From: Pedococcus sp.
Lineage (GTDB): Bacteria; Actinomycetota; Actinomycetes; Actinomycetales; Dermatophilaceae
DNA length: 6,238 nt
Direction: 5' to 3'
Assembly (NCBI GenBank): GCA_025936615.1
Contig: JAICSZ010000142.1
Span: 1 to 6,238 of the forward strand
In this document: in pieces, positions 1-5,326 of the stretch
Layout of the letters: the number at the start of each line of letters is the position of its first letter
How positions within the stretch are numbered: position 1 is the first letter of the stretch
Made by a program: the position numbers and the translations under genes
Notes under the pieces: model-generated
Database searches by the model: none
The model's input: only the letters and a program-made list of their open reading frames with translations
Told to the model about the DNA's origin: nothing

Positions 1-1
1 C

Positions 2-1663
2 GTGGCTGATGAGACGGTCCCCGCGGAAGGCACGGCAGCACCGGTGGCCGGCGCCGTCGCGCGCCTGAGCGGTCTCGACCTCGAGGACCTGCTCGAGGAG
101 CTGCGGGCGCGCGCAGGCAGTGCTCGCGCCACCCAGGGGAGGATCTCCGAGCTCCTCGGTGCCGTGGTGGCGGTGAGCTCCGACCTCGAGCTCGCCGCCG
201 TGCTGCACCGCATCGTCCAGTCTGCCTGCGCCCTCGTCGGCGCGACCTACGGCGCACTCGGGGTGCTGGGACCACGGGGGGAGGAGCTGGTCGAGTTCGT
301 CACCCACGGCCTGACTGACGAGCAGCGGGAGGCGATCGGGCCCCTGCCGCACGGCAAGGGCCTGCTCGGCCTGATCATCCGCAGTCCCGAGCCGCAGCGG
401 GTCGAGCGGATCCAGGACCACCCCGACTCCTACGGCTTCCCACCGAACCACCCCCTGATGACCTCGTTCCTCGGCGCCCCGGTGCGGATCCGGGACCAGG
501 TGTTCGGCAACCTCTACCTCACCGACAAGCGCGGCGCGCCGGCGTTCACCGAGGACGACGAGGCGGTGCTGACCGCCCTGGCTGCGGCGGCCGGTGTGGC
601 CGTGGACAACGCGCGTCTGTACAACCAGGCCCAGAGCGAGCAGCAGTGGGGCGAGGCGACGCGCGAGCTGGTCTCTGCCCTGCTCCAGGGCATCTCCGAG
701 ACCGAGGCGCTGGCCGCGGTGGCCGAGCGCGTGCGCGCGCTGACCGGGGCAAGGGGGTGCCTCATCGCCCTGCCCGCGGACACGGAGCTGACCGTCGTCG
801 CCACCGCTGGGGAGGCCGACCGGGGGGTGGGCAGCGTCGTCACCGACCCGGCCTGGCGCGCGGCGCTGGCCAGCCGCGGTGCCGCGGAGGCGGAGGGCGA
901 CAAGGCGGTCCTCGTTCCCCTCGCCATCCAGGGGCGCGCACCGGTGGGCCTGCTGGTGCTCCAGGAGATCCCCCAGCGACTCGGCGCGGCCTACCCGTTC
1001 ACGGACTTCGGCCAACGGGTGGCCGTCGGCCTCACGGCCGCGAGCGCCCAGCGCGAGCGGGCGCGTCTCGACCTGCTCGAGGACCGCGACCGCATCGCTC
1101 GTGACATGCACGACCACGTCATCCAGCGACTGTTCGCAACGGGCCTCGCGCTGCAGTCCGCGAGCCGGCAGACCCAGGACGGGCGCCTTCGAGAGCGCCT
1201 CGACGAGGCCGTGGACGAGGTCGACGCGGCGATCAAGGACATCCGCCACACGATCTTCGCCCTGCACCGCGCACCGGGCCCGCGCAGCCTCACGGCCGAG
1301 CTCTCCGCCATCTGCGACAGCGCCACCGTCACCCTCGGCTTCGCGCCCACGCTGACCGTCCAGGGCAGCACGAGCACCATCCCGGAGGAGGTCGCCGCTG
1401 ACCTGCTGGCCGTGATCCGGGAGGGACTGAGCAACGCGGCCCGCCACGCGCACGGCTCAGTGGTCTCGGTCCGGGTGGACGTCGGCGACGAGGTGGTCGC
1501 CCTGGTCACCGACGACGGACGCGGCCTGCCCGAGGCGCCCGCCCGGTCGGGGCTGGACAACCTGGCCAGGCGGGCGACCGGCCGCGGGGGCACCTTCGAG
1601 ATCGGGCCTGCCGACGGTGGCGGGACCAGGTTGCGGTGGGCGGTCCCCTTCCGCCGCGCGTGA
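2..1663 (+). CDS. devS: DevS/DosT-like haem-GAF sensor histidine kinase
   Basis: Sensor kinase of the DosR/DevR hypoxia system; it autophosphorylates on His and passes the phosphate to the regulator encoded at 2717. The 553 residues show GAF-A (about 55-205), GAF-B (about 225-345), HisKA_3 dimerisation/phosphoacceptor region (about 360-425) and HATPase_c (about 460-550). GAF-A keeps FPPNHP with His150, aligning with the haem ligand His149 of M. tuberculosis DevS (recalled sequence), and Tyr172 aligning with distal Tyr171. His370 in RDMHDHVIQRLF is the phosphoacceptor; Asn478 (EGLSNAARHA) and DDGRGLP (504-510) are the N and G1 boxes. There is no membrane segment, so it is cytoplasmic. It is slightly shorter than DevS (578 aa), mostly within GAF-B. 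Residue 87 is Gly as in DosT, not Glu as in DevS. The GTG at position 2 gives an N terminus colinear with DevS, but it lies at the window edge, so a further upstream start cannot be excluded. Confidence 0.93.
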   Translation: MADETVPAEGTAAPVAGAVARLSGLDLEDLLEELRARAGSARATQGRISELLGAVVAVSSDLELAAVLHRIVQSACALVGATYGALGVLGPRGEELVEFVTHGLTDEQREAIGPLPHGKGLLGLIIRSPEPQRVERIQDHPDSYGFPPNHPLMTSFLGAPVRIRDQVFGNLYLTDKRGAPAFTEDDEAVLTALAAAAGVAVDNARLYNQAQSEQQWGEATRELVSALLQGISETEALAAVAERVRALTGARGCLIALPADTELTVVATAGEADRGVGSVVTDPAWRAALASRGAAEAEGDKAVLVPLAIQGRAPVGLLVLQEIPQRLGAAYPFTDFGQRVAVGLTAASAQRERARLDLLEDRDRIARDMHDHVIQRLFATGLALQSASRQTQDGRLRERLDEAVDEVDAAIKDIRHTIFALHRAPGPRSLTAELSAICDSATVTLGFAPTLTVQGSTSTIPEEVAADLLAVIREGLSNAARHAHGSVVSVRVDVGDEVVALVTDDGRGLPEAPARSGLDNLARRATGRGGTFEIGPADGGGTRLRWAVPFRRA

Positions 1664-1678
1664 GGGACCTTGGACCCT
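1664..1678 (+). promoter_or_regulatory. DosR/DevR-like box upstream of USP 1
   Basis: GGGACCTTGGACCCT begins at the base after the kinase stop codon. Its 14-base core matches the mycobacterial DosR core GGGACTTTAGTCCC at 11 positions, and it shares GGACCT..G.CCCT with the two other boxes in this window. The centre (1670.5) is 42.5 bp upstream of the USP 1 ATG. The regulator in this window keeps the base-contacting residues of DevR, so it is the likely ligand. Binding is inferred. Confidence 0.68.
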
Positions 1679-1700
1679 GTGACGTCCCGGCCGCCCGCGA

Positions 1701-1706
1701 GAGGCT
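1701..1706 (+). promoter_or_regulatory. Putative -10 hexamer, USP 1 promoter
   Basis: GAGGCT has A at -11 and T at -7 if transcription starts at A1713, the first base of the USP 1 ATG. That start is 42.5 bp from the box centre at 1670.5, which puts the box over the -35 region as in activated DosR promoters. The implied transcript is leaderless. The competing reading is that GAGAGG at 1699-1704 is a ribosome binding site with an 8-nt spacer; the two readings use the same bases. Confidence 0.45.
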
Positions 1707-1712
1707 CGGGAC

Positions 1713-2660
1713 ATGAGCGCATCGCACGCAGGGGTCAGCACTGTTCACAGGAGTCCTCGAGCCAGCTTGGCCGGACGCGAGGTCGTGGTGGGGTTCGACG
1801 GTGGGGAACCGGCCCGGGCAGCAGTCCGGTGGGCGGCCCGCGAGGCCGACCGGCTCGGCTCGCCGCTGACCATCGTCTACGCCGCGAACGTGCCGGCGGT
1901 GTCGGCGTGGAATCCCGGGACCGCAGTGGTCCTCGACGGCCTCGGCGACGTGAGCGAGCGGGTGGCGGCGGAGGGTGCCGCAATTGCTCGCGAGGTGGCT
2001 CCCCAGCTCCGGGTGCGCAGCCAGGGCCTGATCGGAGGAGCAGCCGGAGAGCTCATCGGGCGCTCCGGCGAGGCTGGCCTGGTCGTGGTCGGGAGGCGGC
2101 GGCGCAGCGCGCTGGCGTCCGCGGCGCTGGGGTCGGTGTCCTTCGCGGTCATCCTGCACGCCCGATGCCCTGTCGTCGTGGTGCAGGAAGGCACCGAGGA
2201 GGCGACTGCGGGTCCCGAAGGCGCCGTGGTCGTCGGCATGGACGGGTCGCGAGCGGCCGAGTCGGCACTGGAGCTGGCTGCTGAGCTCGCGGCCGCGTGG
2301 GGGTCCCCGTTGTCGGTCGTCGCGGCATGGTCGGTCCCCGCCTCCGAGCCGTGGACCGAGGCGCTCGGGCCGGAGGCGGCCCAGGTCGCCTACGACGATG
2401 CGCGACGCGGGGCCGAGGAGGTCGCGGTCACCGCGGTGGACCGGGTCAGGTCGGCCCACCCGGGGACCGAGGTGTCGGTCGCCGTGGTGCAGGGCAACGC
2501 CGACGACGTGCTCGCAGAGGCGTCCAGGTCTGCCTGCCTGGTCGTCGTCGGCAGCCGCGGCCACGGCGGCTTCGCGGGCATGATGCTGGGCTCGGTGGGG
2601 CACAGCGTCCTGCGCAAGGCGTCCTCACCGGTCGCGGTCGTGCGCTGGGGCTCTTGGTGA
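1713..2660 (+). CDS. Tandem-domain universal stress protein (USP 1)
   Basis: Cytoplasmic UspA-superfamily protein of 315 aa with two UspA domains, about residues 22-158 and 170-311, the usual size for actinobacterial double-domain USPs. Domain starts are marked by VVVGFDGG (24-31) and VVVGMDGS (172-179). Domain 2 has the intact ATP-binding pattern G-2X-G-9X-G-S (Gly280, Gly283, Gly293, Ser294). In domain 1 the middle glycine is replaced by Arg130 in a run of four arginines (Gly127, Arg130, Gly140, Ser141), so nucleotide binding there may be lost or altered. It lies between the sensor kinase (49-bp gap) and the regulator (56-bp gap), as the DosR-regulon USP Rv3134c lies next to devRS in M. tuberculosis. 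A DosR-like box directly upstream suggests induction by hypoxia. Role in dormancy or energy sensing is inferred from the family; the ligand is unknown. Confidence 0.92.
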   Translation: MSASHAGVSTVHRSPRASLAGREVVVGFDGGEPARAAVRWAAREADRLGSPLTIVYAANVPAVSAWNPGTAVVLDGLGDVSERVAAEGAAIAREVAPQLRVRSQGLIGGAAGELIGRSGEAGLVVVGRRRRSALASAALGSVSFAVILHARCPVVVVQEGTEEATAGPEGAVVVGMDGSRAAESALELAAELAAAWGSPLSVVAAWSVPASEPWTEALGPEAAQVAYDDARRGAEEVAVTAVDRVRSAHPGTEVSVAVVQGNADDVLAEASRSACLVVVGSRGHGGFAGMMLGSVGHSVLRKASSPVAVVRWGSW

Positions 2661-2689
2661 GTCCCGGAGCCGGCGTTTCGTGGTCCCAG

Positions 2690-2695
2690 TACGCT
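2690..2695 (+). promoter_or_regulatory. Possible -10 element for the regulator gene
   Basis: TACGCT fits TANNNT and would put the start near 2702, just before the GGAGG. No convincing -35 hexamer is found at 16-18 bp, and no DosR-like box lies in the 56-bp gap. The gene may simply be cotranscribed with USP 1. Confidence 0.28.
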
Positions 2696-2703
2696 CGTGA
2701 ACC

Positions 2704-2708
2704 GGAGG
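2704..2708 (+). promoter_or_regulatory. Ribosome binding site deciding the regulator start
   Basis: GGAGG lies 8 nt before GTG 2717. The alternative in-frame GTG at 2708 overlaps this motif and has no site of its own, so 2717 is preferred. Confidence 0.7.
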
Positions 2709-2716
2709 TGGAGCCG

Positions 2717-3361
2717 GTGACGATCGCCGTGTACCTGTTGGACGACCACGAGGTGGTGCGTCGTGGGCTGCGCGAGCTGCTCGAGGTGGAGCCCGACCTC
2801 GACGTGGTCGGCGAGTCCGGCAGCGCGCCGGAGGCAGCTCGACGGATCCCAGCGCTGCGACCCGACGTGATGGTGCTCGACGGCAGGCTGCCCGACGGCT
2901 CAGGGGTCGAGGTGTGCCGACAGGTCCGCTCGATCGACCCGGCCATCCGGGCCATCATCCTCACCTCCTACGACGACGAGGCGGCCCTCACCGCGGCGGT
3001 GGCTGCGGGCGCGGCCGGGTACATCCTCAAGGACATCCGTGGCTCTGACCTGGTGGACTCCATCCGCCGCGTCGCTGCCGGGGAGTCGCTGCTCGACCCG
3101 GACGTGGTGGCCCGACTTCGCGCCCAGTGGGGTCACGCCACCCCCGTCGACCCGCGACTGGCAGCCCTGTCGCCCCAGGAACGGCGCATCCTCGAGTGCA
3201 TCGGGGAGGGCCTGACCAACAGGCAGATAGGCGAGACGCTGTCGTTGGCGGAGAAGACGGTCAAGAACTACGTGACCTCCGTCCTGGCCAAGCTGGGCAT
3301 GGAGCGCCGCACCCAGGCCGCGGTCTACATCACGAGCCAGCAGCCAGCTCGCGACCAGTGA
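2717..3361 (+). CDS. devR: DevR/DosR-like response regulator (NarL/LuxR type)
   Basis: DNA-binding response regulator, the partner of the kinase at 2-1663; 214 aa compared with 217 for M. tuberculosis DevR and similar along its whole length. Receiver domain (about 3-118): acidic pair Asp9/Asp10, phosphoacceptor Asp55 in VLDGRLPDG, Thr83 in LTSY, Lys105 in LKD. A linker follows, then a LuxR-type HTH (about 148-210) containing SPQERRILECIGEGLTNRQI. In the recognition region AEKTVKNYV, Lys180, Lys183 and Asn184 align with DevR Lys179, Lys182 and Asn183, which contact DNA, so a GGGAC/GTCCC-type operator is expected; three such sites occur in this window. Thr199 and Thr206 align with the Thr198/Thr205 sites reported to be phosphorylated by PknH in DevR. 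The 3' end overlaps the convergent PPOX-like gene by 32 bp. The start is GTG 2717, chosen by ribosome binding site and DevR alignment. Confidence 0.95.
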   Translation: MTIAVYLLDDHEVVRRGLRELLEVEPDLDVVGESGSAPEAARRIPALRPDVMVLDGRLPDGSGVEVCRQVRSIDPAIRAIILTSYDDEAALTAAVAAGAAGYILKDIRGSDLVDSIRRVAAGESLLDPDVVARLRAQWGHATPVDPRLAALSPQERRILECIGEGLTNRQIGETLSLAEKTVKNYVTSVLAKLGMERRTQAAVYITSQQPARDQ

Positions 3362-3758
3362 TCGACTGGGTCCGCACCCGGATCCACACCAGTCCTTCGT
3401 CCGGGACCCACGGTCGGCCACTGCCGTCCGTGAGCGCCTGGGCGTCCTCCTCGTCGGCGATCACCGCGTTGCCGTAGACGACGACGCTCCACCCGGAGCG
3501 CGTCGCGGCGTCGAAGGCGTCCACCTCGTAGCTGACCCGCGAGTGGTCGATCGCCGCCTGGATCTTGGAGTCCCCTGCGGTGCGGAAGCAGATGTCGACG
3601 CCGTCGAGGACGTGGACCACGGGCAGCACCGCGATCTCCCCGTCCAGGTGGAAGGCGAGCCGTCCCACGGGGACCGAGGTGATCCGCTGGAGGCATTCGT
3701 CGATGCCCATGACCCGCAGACCGGTGTGGTCGGTGGCCGAGTTCACTTGCTCGCTCAT
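3330..3758 (-). CDS. PPOX-like split-barrel flavin/F420-binding protein 1
   Basis: Small (142 aa) cytoplasmic protein of the pyridoxamine 5'-phosphate oxidase-like superfamily, resembling the Pyridox_ox_2 type. Hallmarks are VGRLAFHLDGEIAVLPVVHV (31-50), the strand/loop CFRTAGDSK (57-65), VSYEVDAFD (75-83) and GWSVVVYG (89-96). The fold usually binds FMN or F420 as a dimer; the substrate is unknown, and true pyridoxamine phosphate oxidase activity is unlikely at this size. PPOX-like proteins such as Rv0080 and Rv3129 belong to the mycobacterial DosR regulon. It is the second gene of a minus-strand operon: its ATG overlaps the USP 2 stop as ATGA (3758-3755). The site GAGGAG at 3772-3767 lies 8 nt upstream inside USP 2. 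Its last 32 bases overlap the regulator gene on the other strand. Confidence 0.88.
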   Translation of the reverse strand: MSEQVNSATDHTGLRVMGIDECLQRITSVPVGRLAFHLDGEIAVLPVVHVLDGVDICFRTAGDSKIQAAIDHSRVSYEVDAFDAATRSGWSVVVYGNAVIADEEDAQALTDGSGRPWVPDEGLVWIRVRTQSITGRELAAGS

Positions 3759-4678
3759 GGCTGGGGCTCCTCGTTGTAGGTCTCGTTGGGGTGGACGACC
3801 ATGACGGGGCAGTGGGAGTGGTGCAGGACCCCTTGGCTCACCGAGCCCAGGAGCAGTCCGCCGAACCCACCGCGTCCCCTGCTCCCGACGACCACCAGCT
3901 CGGCACCCTTGGAGTGCTCCACCACGGCCCGCACCGGGTGCCCCTGGAGCACGTGCACGCGCACCCGGACGTCCGGGTACTTCTCGCGCCAGCCGGCCAC
4001 GGCCGCCGCAGCAACGGCCTCCTCTGCCTGCGCCACCTCGCGGCGCACGGACTCGACACTGAGGGCGGCCAGACCGCCGGTGGTCGTGTCGAGGTACCAC
4101 GCCTGCACGACCGTCAGGTCGAGTCCGCGGGCGTCCGCCTGGGCGAAGGCCTCGCCGATGGCGGCGGCGGACAGCTCGGAGCCGTCCGAGCCGACGACCA
4201 CGCGCGCGGGGGTCGCCCCGGGGGTCGGCAGCTCACGAACGACGACGACGGGGCACCGCGCTGCAGCGGCCACGTCTACCGAGGTGGAACCCAGCAGGGC
4301 GGTGGCCAGGGCGCCCCTGCCACGCGCTCCCACCACGATGCAGCTCGCGTCGTCCGACGCCTCCACCAGGGCCGCCGACGCGCGCCCGGTCGGGGCGGAG
4401 GTGAGCACCTCGAGGCGTGGCGCGAGCTCCTTGACCCGGTTCAGACCCGCGGCCAACACCTGCTCTGCCTGCTCGTCGCCGAGCTCGGCGAGGTAGCCGT
4501 CCTCGACGAGGGAGTAGCCGGGCACCGCAGGGCGTACGGGCACCTGGCGGGCTGACACGAGGTGCAGCGGCCGGTTGTGCCGCTGGGCCTCGTCGACGGC
4601 CCAGTCGAGGGCCATGAGGGCCCCTTCGCTGCCGTCGTACCCGACGACGACCGGGCGGTTGGGACGGGGTGCGGACAT
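3755..4678 (-). CDS. Tandem-domain universal stress protein (USP 2)
   Basis: Double-UspA protein of 307 aa, paralogous to USP 1. Domain 1 (about 9-148) starts with PVVVGYDGSEGAL and has an intact ATP motif: Gly117, Gly120, Gly130, Ser131. Domain 2 (about 158-297) starts with VVVGSDGSE and also has an intact motif: Gly265, Gly268, Gly278, Ser279. Both domains should therefore bind nucleotide, unlike USP 1. A longer reading from GTG 4726 exists, but ATG 4678 has a consensus AGGAGG six bases upstream and the N terminus then begins just before the first UspA strand, so 4678 is chosen. It is the first gene of a two-gene operon with PPOX-like protein 1, and is divergent from PPOX-like protein 2 across a 107-bp region with a shared DosR-like box. 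The likely role is hypoxia/dormancy adaptation; this is inferred. Confidence 0.93.
   Translation of the reverse strand: MSAPRPNRPVVVGYDGSEGALMALDWAVDEAQRHNRPLHLVSARQVPVRPAVPGYSLVEDGYLAELGDEQAEQVLAAGLNRVKELAPRLEVLTSAPTGRASAALVEASDDASCIVVGARGRGALATALLGSTSVDVAAAARCPVVVVRELPTPGATPARVVVGSDGSELSAAAIGEAFAQADARGLDLTVVQAWYLDTTTGGLAALSVESVRREVAQAEEAVAAAAVAGWREKYPDVRVRVHVLQGHPVRAVVEHSKGAELVVVGSRGRGGFGGLLLGSVSQGVLHHSHCPVMVVHPNETYNEEPQP
3767..3772 (-). promoter_or_regulatory. Internal ribosome binding site for PPOX-like protein 1
   Basis: GAGGAG on the minus strand lies within the last USP 2 codons, 8 nt before the PPOX-like ATG at 3758. Together with the ATGA overlap it supports coupled translation and fixes the start of the downstream gene. 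Confidence 0.7.
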
Positions 4679-4684
4679 GGCCAG

Positions 4685-4690
4685 CCTCCT
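4685..4690 (-). promoter_or_regulatory. Consensus ribosome binding site for USP 2
   Basis: AGGAGG on the minus strand, six bases before ATG 4678. It decides in favour of 4678 over the upstream in-frame GTG at 4726, which would also lie upstream of the predicted transcription start at 4701. Confidence 0.8.
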
Positions 4691-4707
4691 GGTGTGTTCG
4701 TACGCCC

Positions 4708-4713
4708 AGCCTG
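4708..4713 (-). promoter_or_regulatory. Putative -10 hexamer, USP 2 promoter
   Basis: CAGGCT on the minus strand has A at -11 and T at -7 for a start at 4701, exactly 42.5 bp from the centre of the shared box (4743.5). The resulting leader is about 23 nt and contains the AGGAGG at 4690-4685. Confidence 0.5.
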
Positions 4714-4735
4714 GCGTGCGAGGCACGCAACGGGG

Positions 4736-4750
4736 AGGGCCGAAGGTCCC
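4736..4750 (-). promoter_or_regulatory. Shared DosR/DevR-like box between divergent genes
   Basis: Read on the minus strand this is GGGACCTTCGGCCCT; its 14-base core matches GGGACTTTAGTCCC at 11 positions and is nearly identical to the box before USP 1. The site is partly palindromic, so it can face both ways. Its centre, 4743.5, is 42.5 bp from the predicted starts on both sides: 4701 for USP 2 and 4786 for PPOX-like protein 2. Occupancy by the regulator is inferred. Confidence 0.7.
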
Positions 4751-4773
4751 TTGGTGGGCGTGCGAGCCCAGAG

Positions 4774-4779
4774 CAGCCT
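4774..4779 (+). promoter_or_regulatory. Putative -10 hexamer, PPOX-like protein 2 promoter
   Basis: CAGCCT has A at -11 and T at -7 for a start at A4786, 42.5 bp from the shared box centre. A4786 is the first base of an in-frame ATG, so the transcript would be leaderless. No good Shine-Dalgarno precedes either candidate ATG, which fits that reading. Confidence 0.45.
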
Positions 4780-4785
4780 TGGGGG

Positions 4786-5241
4786 ATGGACACCATGCAC
4801 AGCAAACAGGCCGCCACCGAGCTCTCCGTGTCGCAGTGCTGGGCGCTGCTTCGCGACTCGGTCGTCGGGCGCGTCGCCGTGGTCCGGGGCGATCGACCGG
4901 AGATCTTCCCGGTCAACTTCGTGGTCGACCACGGCTCGATCGTCTTCCGCACCGGGTCGGGCACGCTCTTTGCCGCCTCGGACGGACATCCGGTCGCCTT
5001 CGAGGTCGACGGCTACGACACCGCGGACGCGGCGGCGTGGAGCGTCGTCGTGCACGGGACGGGGCGGGAGGTGGTGGGCGTGGGCGCCACCCTCGACGCG
5101 CTGGAGCTCCCGCTCGCGCCCTGGCACGACGCACCCAAGCCTCGTTTCGTGCGGATCGAGCCGCTCGCCCTGACCGGCCGCCGGTTCGGCGTGAGGGGTG
5201 GCCACCGCGAGCCTCGACAAAGTGAGGACCTACGTCCCTGA
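4786..5241 (+). CDS. PPOX-like split-barrel flavin/F420-binding protein 2
   Basis: Paralogue of the PPOX-like protein at 3330-3758; 151 aa from ATG 4786 or 148 aa from ATG 4795. Shared family landmarks are VVGRVAVVRGDRPEIFPVNF (26-45), IVFRTGSGT (52-60), VAFEVDGYDTAD (70-81) and WSVVVHGTGRE (85-95), followed by a C-terminal strand RFVRIEPLALTGRRF (120-134). It probably forms a dimeric FMN- or F420-binding barrel in the cytoplasm; substrate unknown. A much longer in-frame reading from 4669 would run through the promoter region and is unlikely. Only a weak GGGGGATGG precedes 4795, while 4786 coincides with the predicted transcription start, so 4786 is preferred as a leaderless start, with moderate confidence. 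The last codons and the TGA contain the next DosR-like box, so this gene and the following promoter overlap. Confidence 0.85.
   Translation: MDTMHSKQAATELSVSQCWALLRDSVVGRVAVVRGDRPEIFPVNFVVDHGSIVFRTGSGTLFAASDGHPVAFEVDGYDTADAAAWSVVVHGTGREVVGVGATLDALELPLAPWHDAPKPRFVRIEPLALTGRRFGVRGGHREPRQSEDLRP
5225..5239 (+). promoter_or_regulatory. DosR/DevR-like box overlapping the PPOX-like 2 stop codon
   Basis: AGGACCTACGTCCCT contains the near-perfect palindrome GGACNTANGTCC, and its 14-base core matches GGGACTTTAGTCCC at 10 positions. It encodes the last residues (DLRP) and the first base of the stop codon of PPOX-like protein 2. Its centre, 5231.5, predicts a start at 5274, upstream of the membrane-protein gene. 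Confidence 0.6.
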
Positions 5242-5261
5242 TGCGGGGGTGCCGCAGGCGC

Positions 5262-5267
5262 GAAAGT
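5262..5267 (+). promoter_or_regulatory. Putative -10 hexamer, membrane-protein promoter
   Basis: GAAAGT has A at -11 and T at -7 for a start at G5274, 42.5 bp from the box centre at 5231.5. The leader would be 53 nt and include the ribosome binding site at 5309-5316. Confidence 0.45.
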
Positions 5268-5308
5268 AGTTGTGCCAGAACGGCAGAAACAACTACGGGT
5301 ATCAACCC

Positions 5309-5316
5309 AGAGGAGG
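5309..5316 (+). promoter_or_regulatory. Strong ribosome binding site for the membrane protein
   Basis: AGAGGAGG lies 10 nt before ATG 5327. It fixes this start against the upstream in-frame TTG at 5270, which also precedes the predicted transcription start. Confidence 0.8.
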
Positions 5317-5326
5317 CTTCACAGCC

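Noticed and set aside
1684..1712. Inverted repeat GTCCCG/CGGGAC with a 17-base spacer before USP 1
   Set aside because: Short stem with a large loop that overlaps the proposed -10 and would lie upstream of the predicted transcription start; likely chance in GC-rich DNA.
1506..2603. Long minus-strand open frame opposite the kinase and USP 1
   Set aside because: It crosses two well-recognised plus-strand genes, its translation is low-complexity Arg/Pro/His-rich, and it results from GC-rich codon bias.
2297..2716. Upstream in-frame extension of the regulator back into USP 1
   Set aside because: The extra 140 residues are Arg/Gly-rich shadow sequence of USP 1; DevR-like length and the GGAGG site support GTG 2717.
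3333..3351. CGAGC/GCTCG hairpin within the convergent gene overlap as a bidirectional terminator
   Set aside because: Only five base pairs with a 9-base loop; too weak to call.
3664..3676. GTCCC-ACG-GGGAC inverted repeat resembling DosR half-sites
   Set aside because: It lies inside the PPOX-like 1 coding region with half-sites in the wrong order and spacing for the box pattern.
3785..4555. Plus-strand open frames across the USP 2 gene
   Set aside because: They are antisense shadows of a clear UspA tandem protein, with no recognisable domain or ribosome binding site.
5297..5308. GGGT/ACCC hairpin in the membrane-protein leader, considered as a regulatory element
   Set aside because: Only a 4-bp stem; too weak and no alternative structure or known riboswitch pattern is visible.
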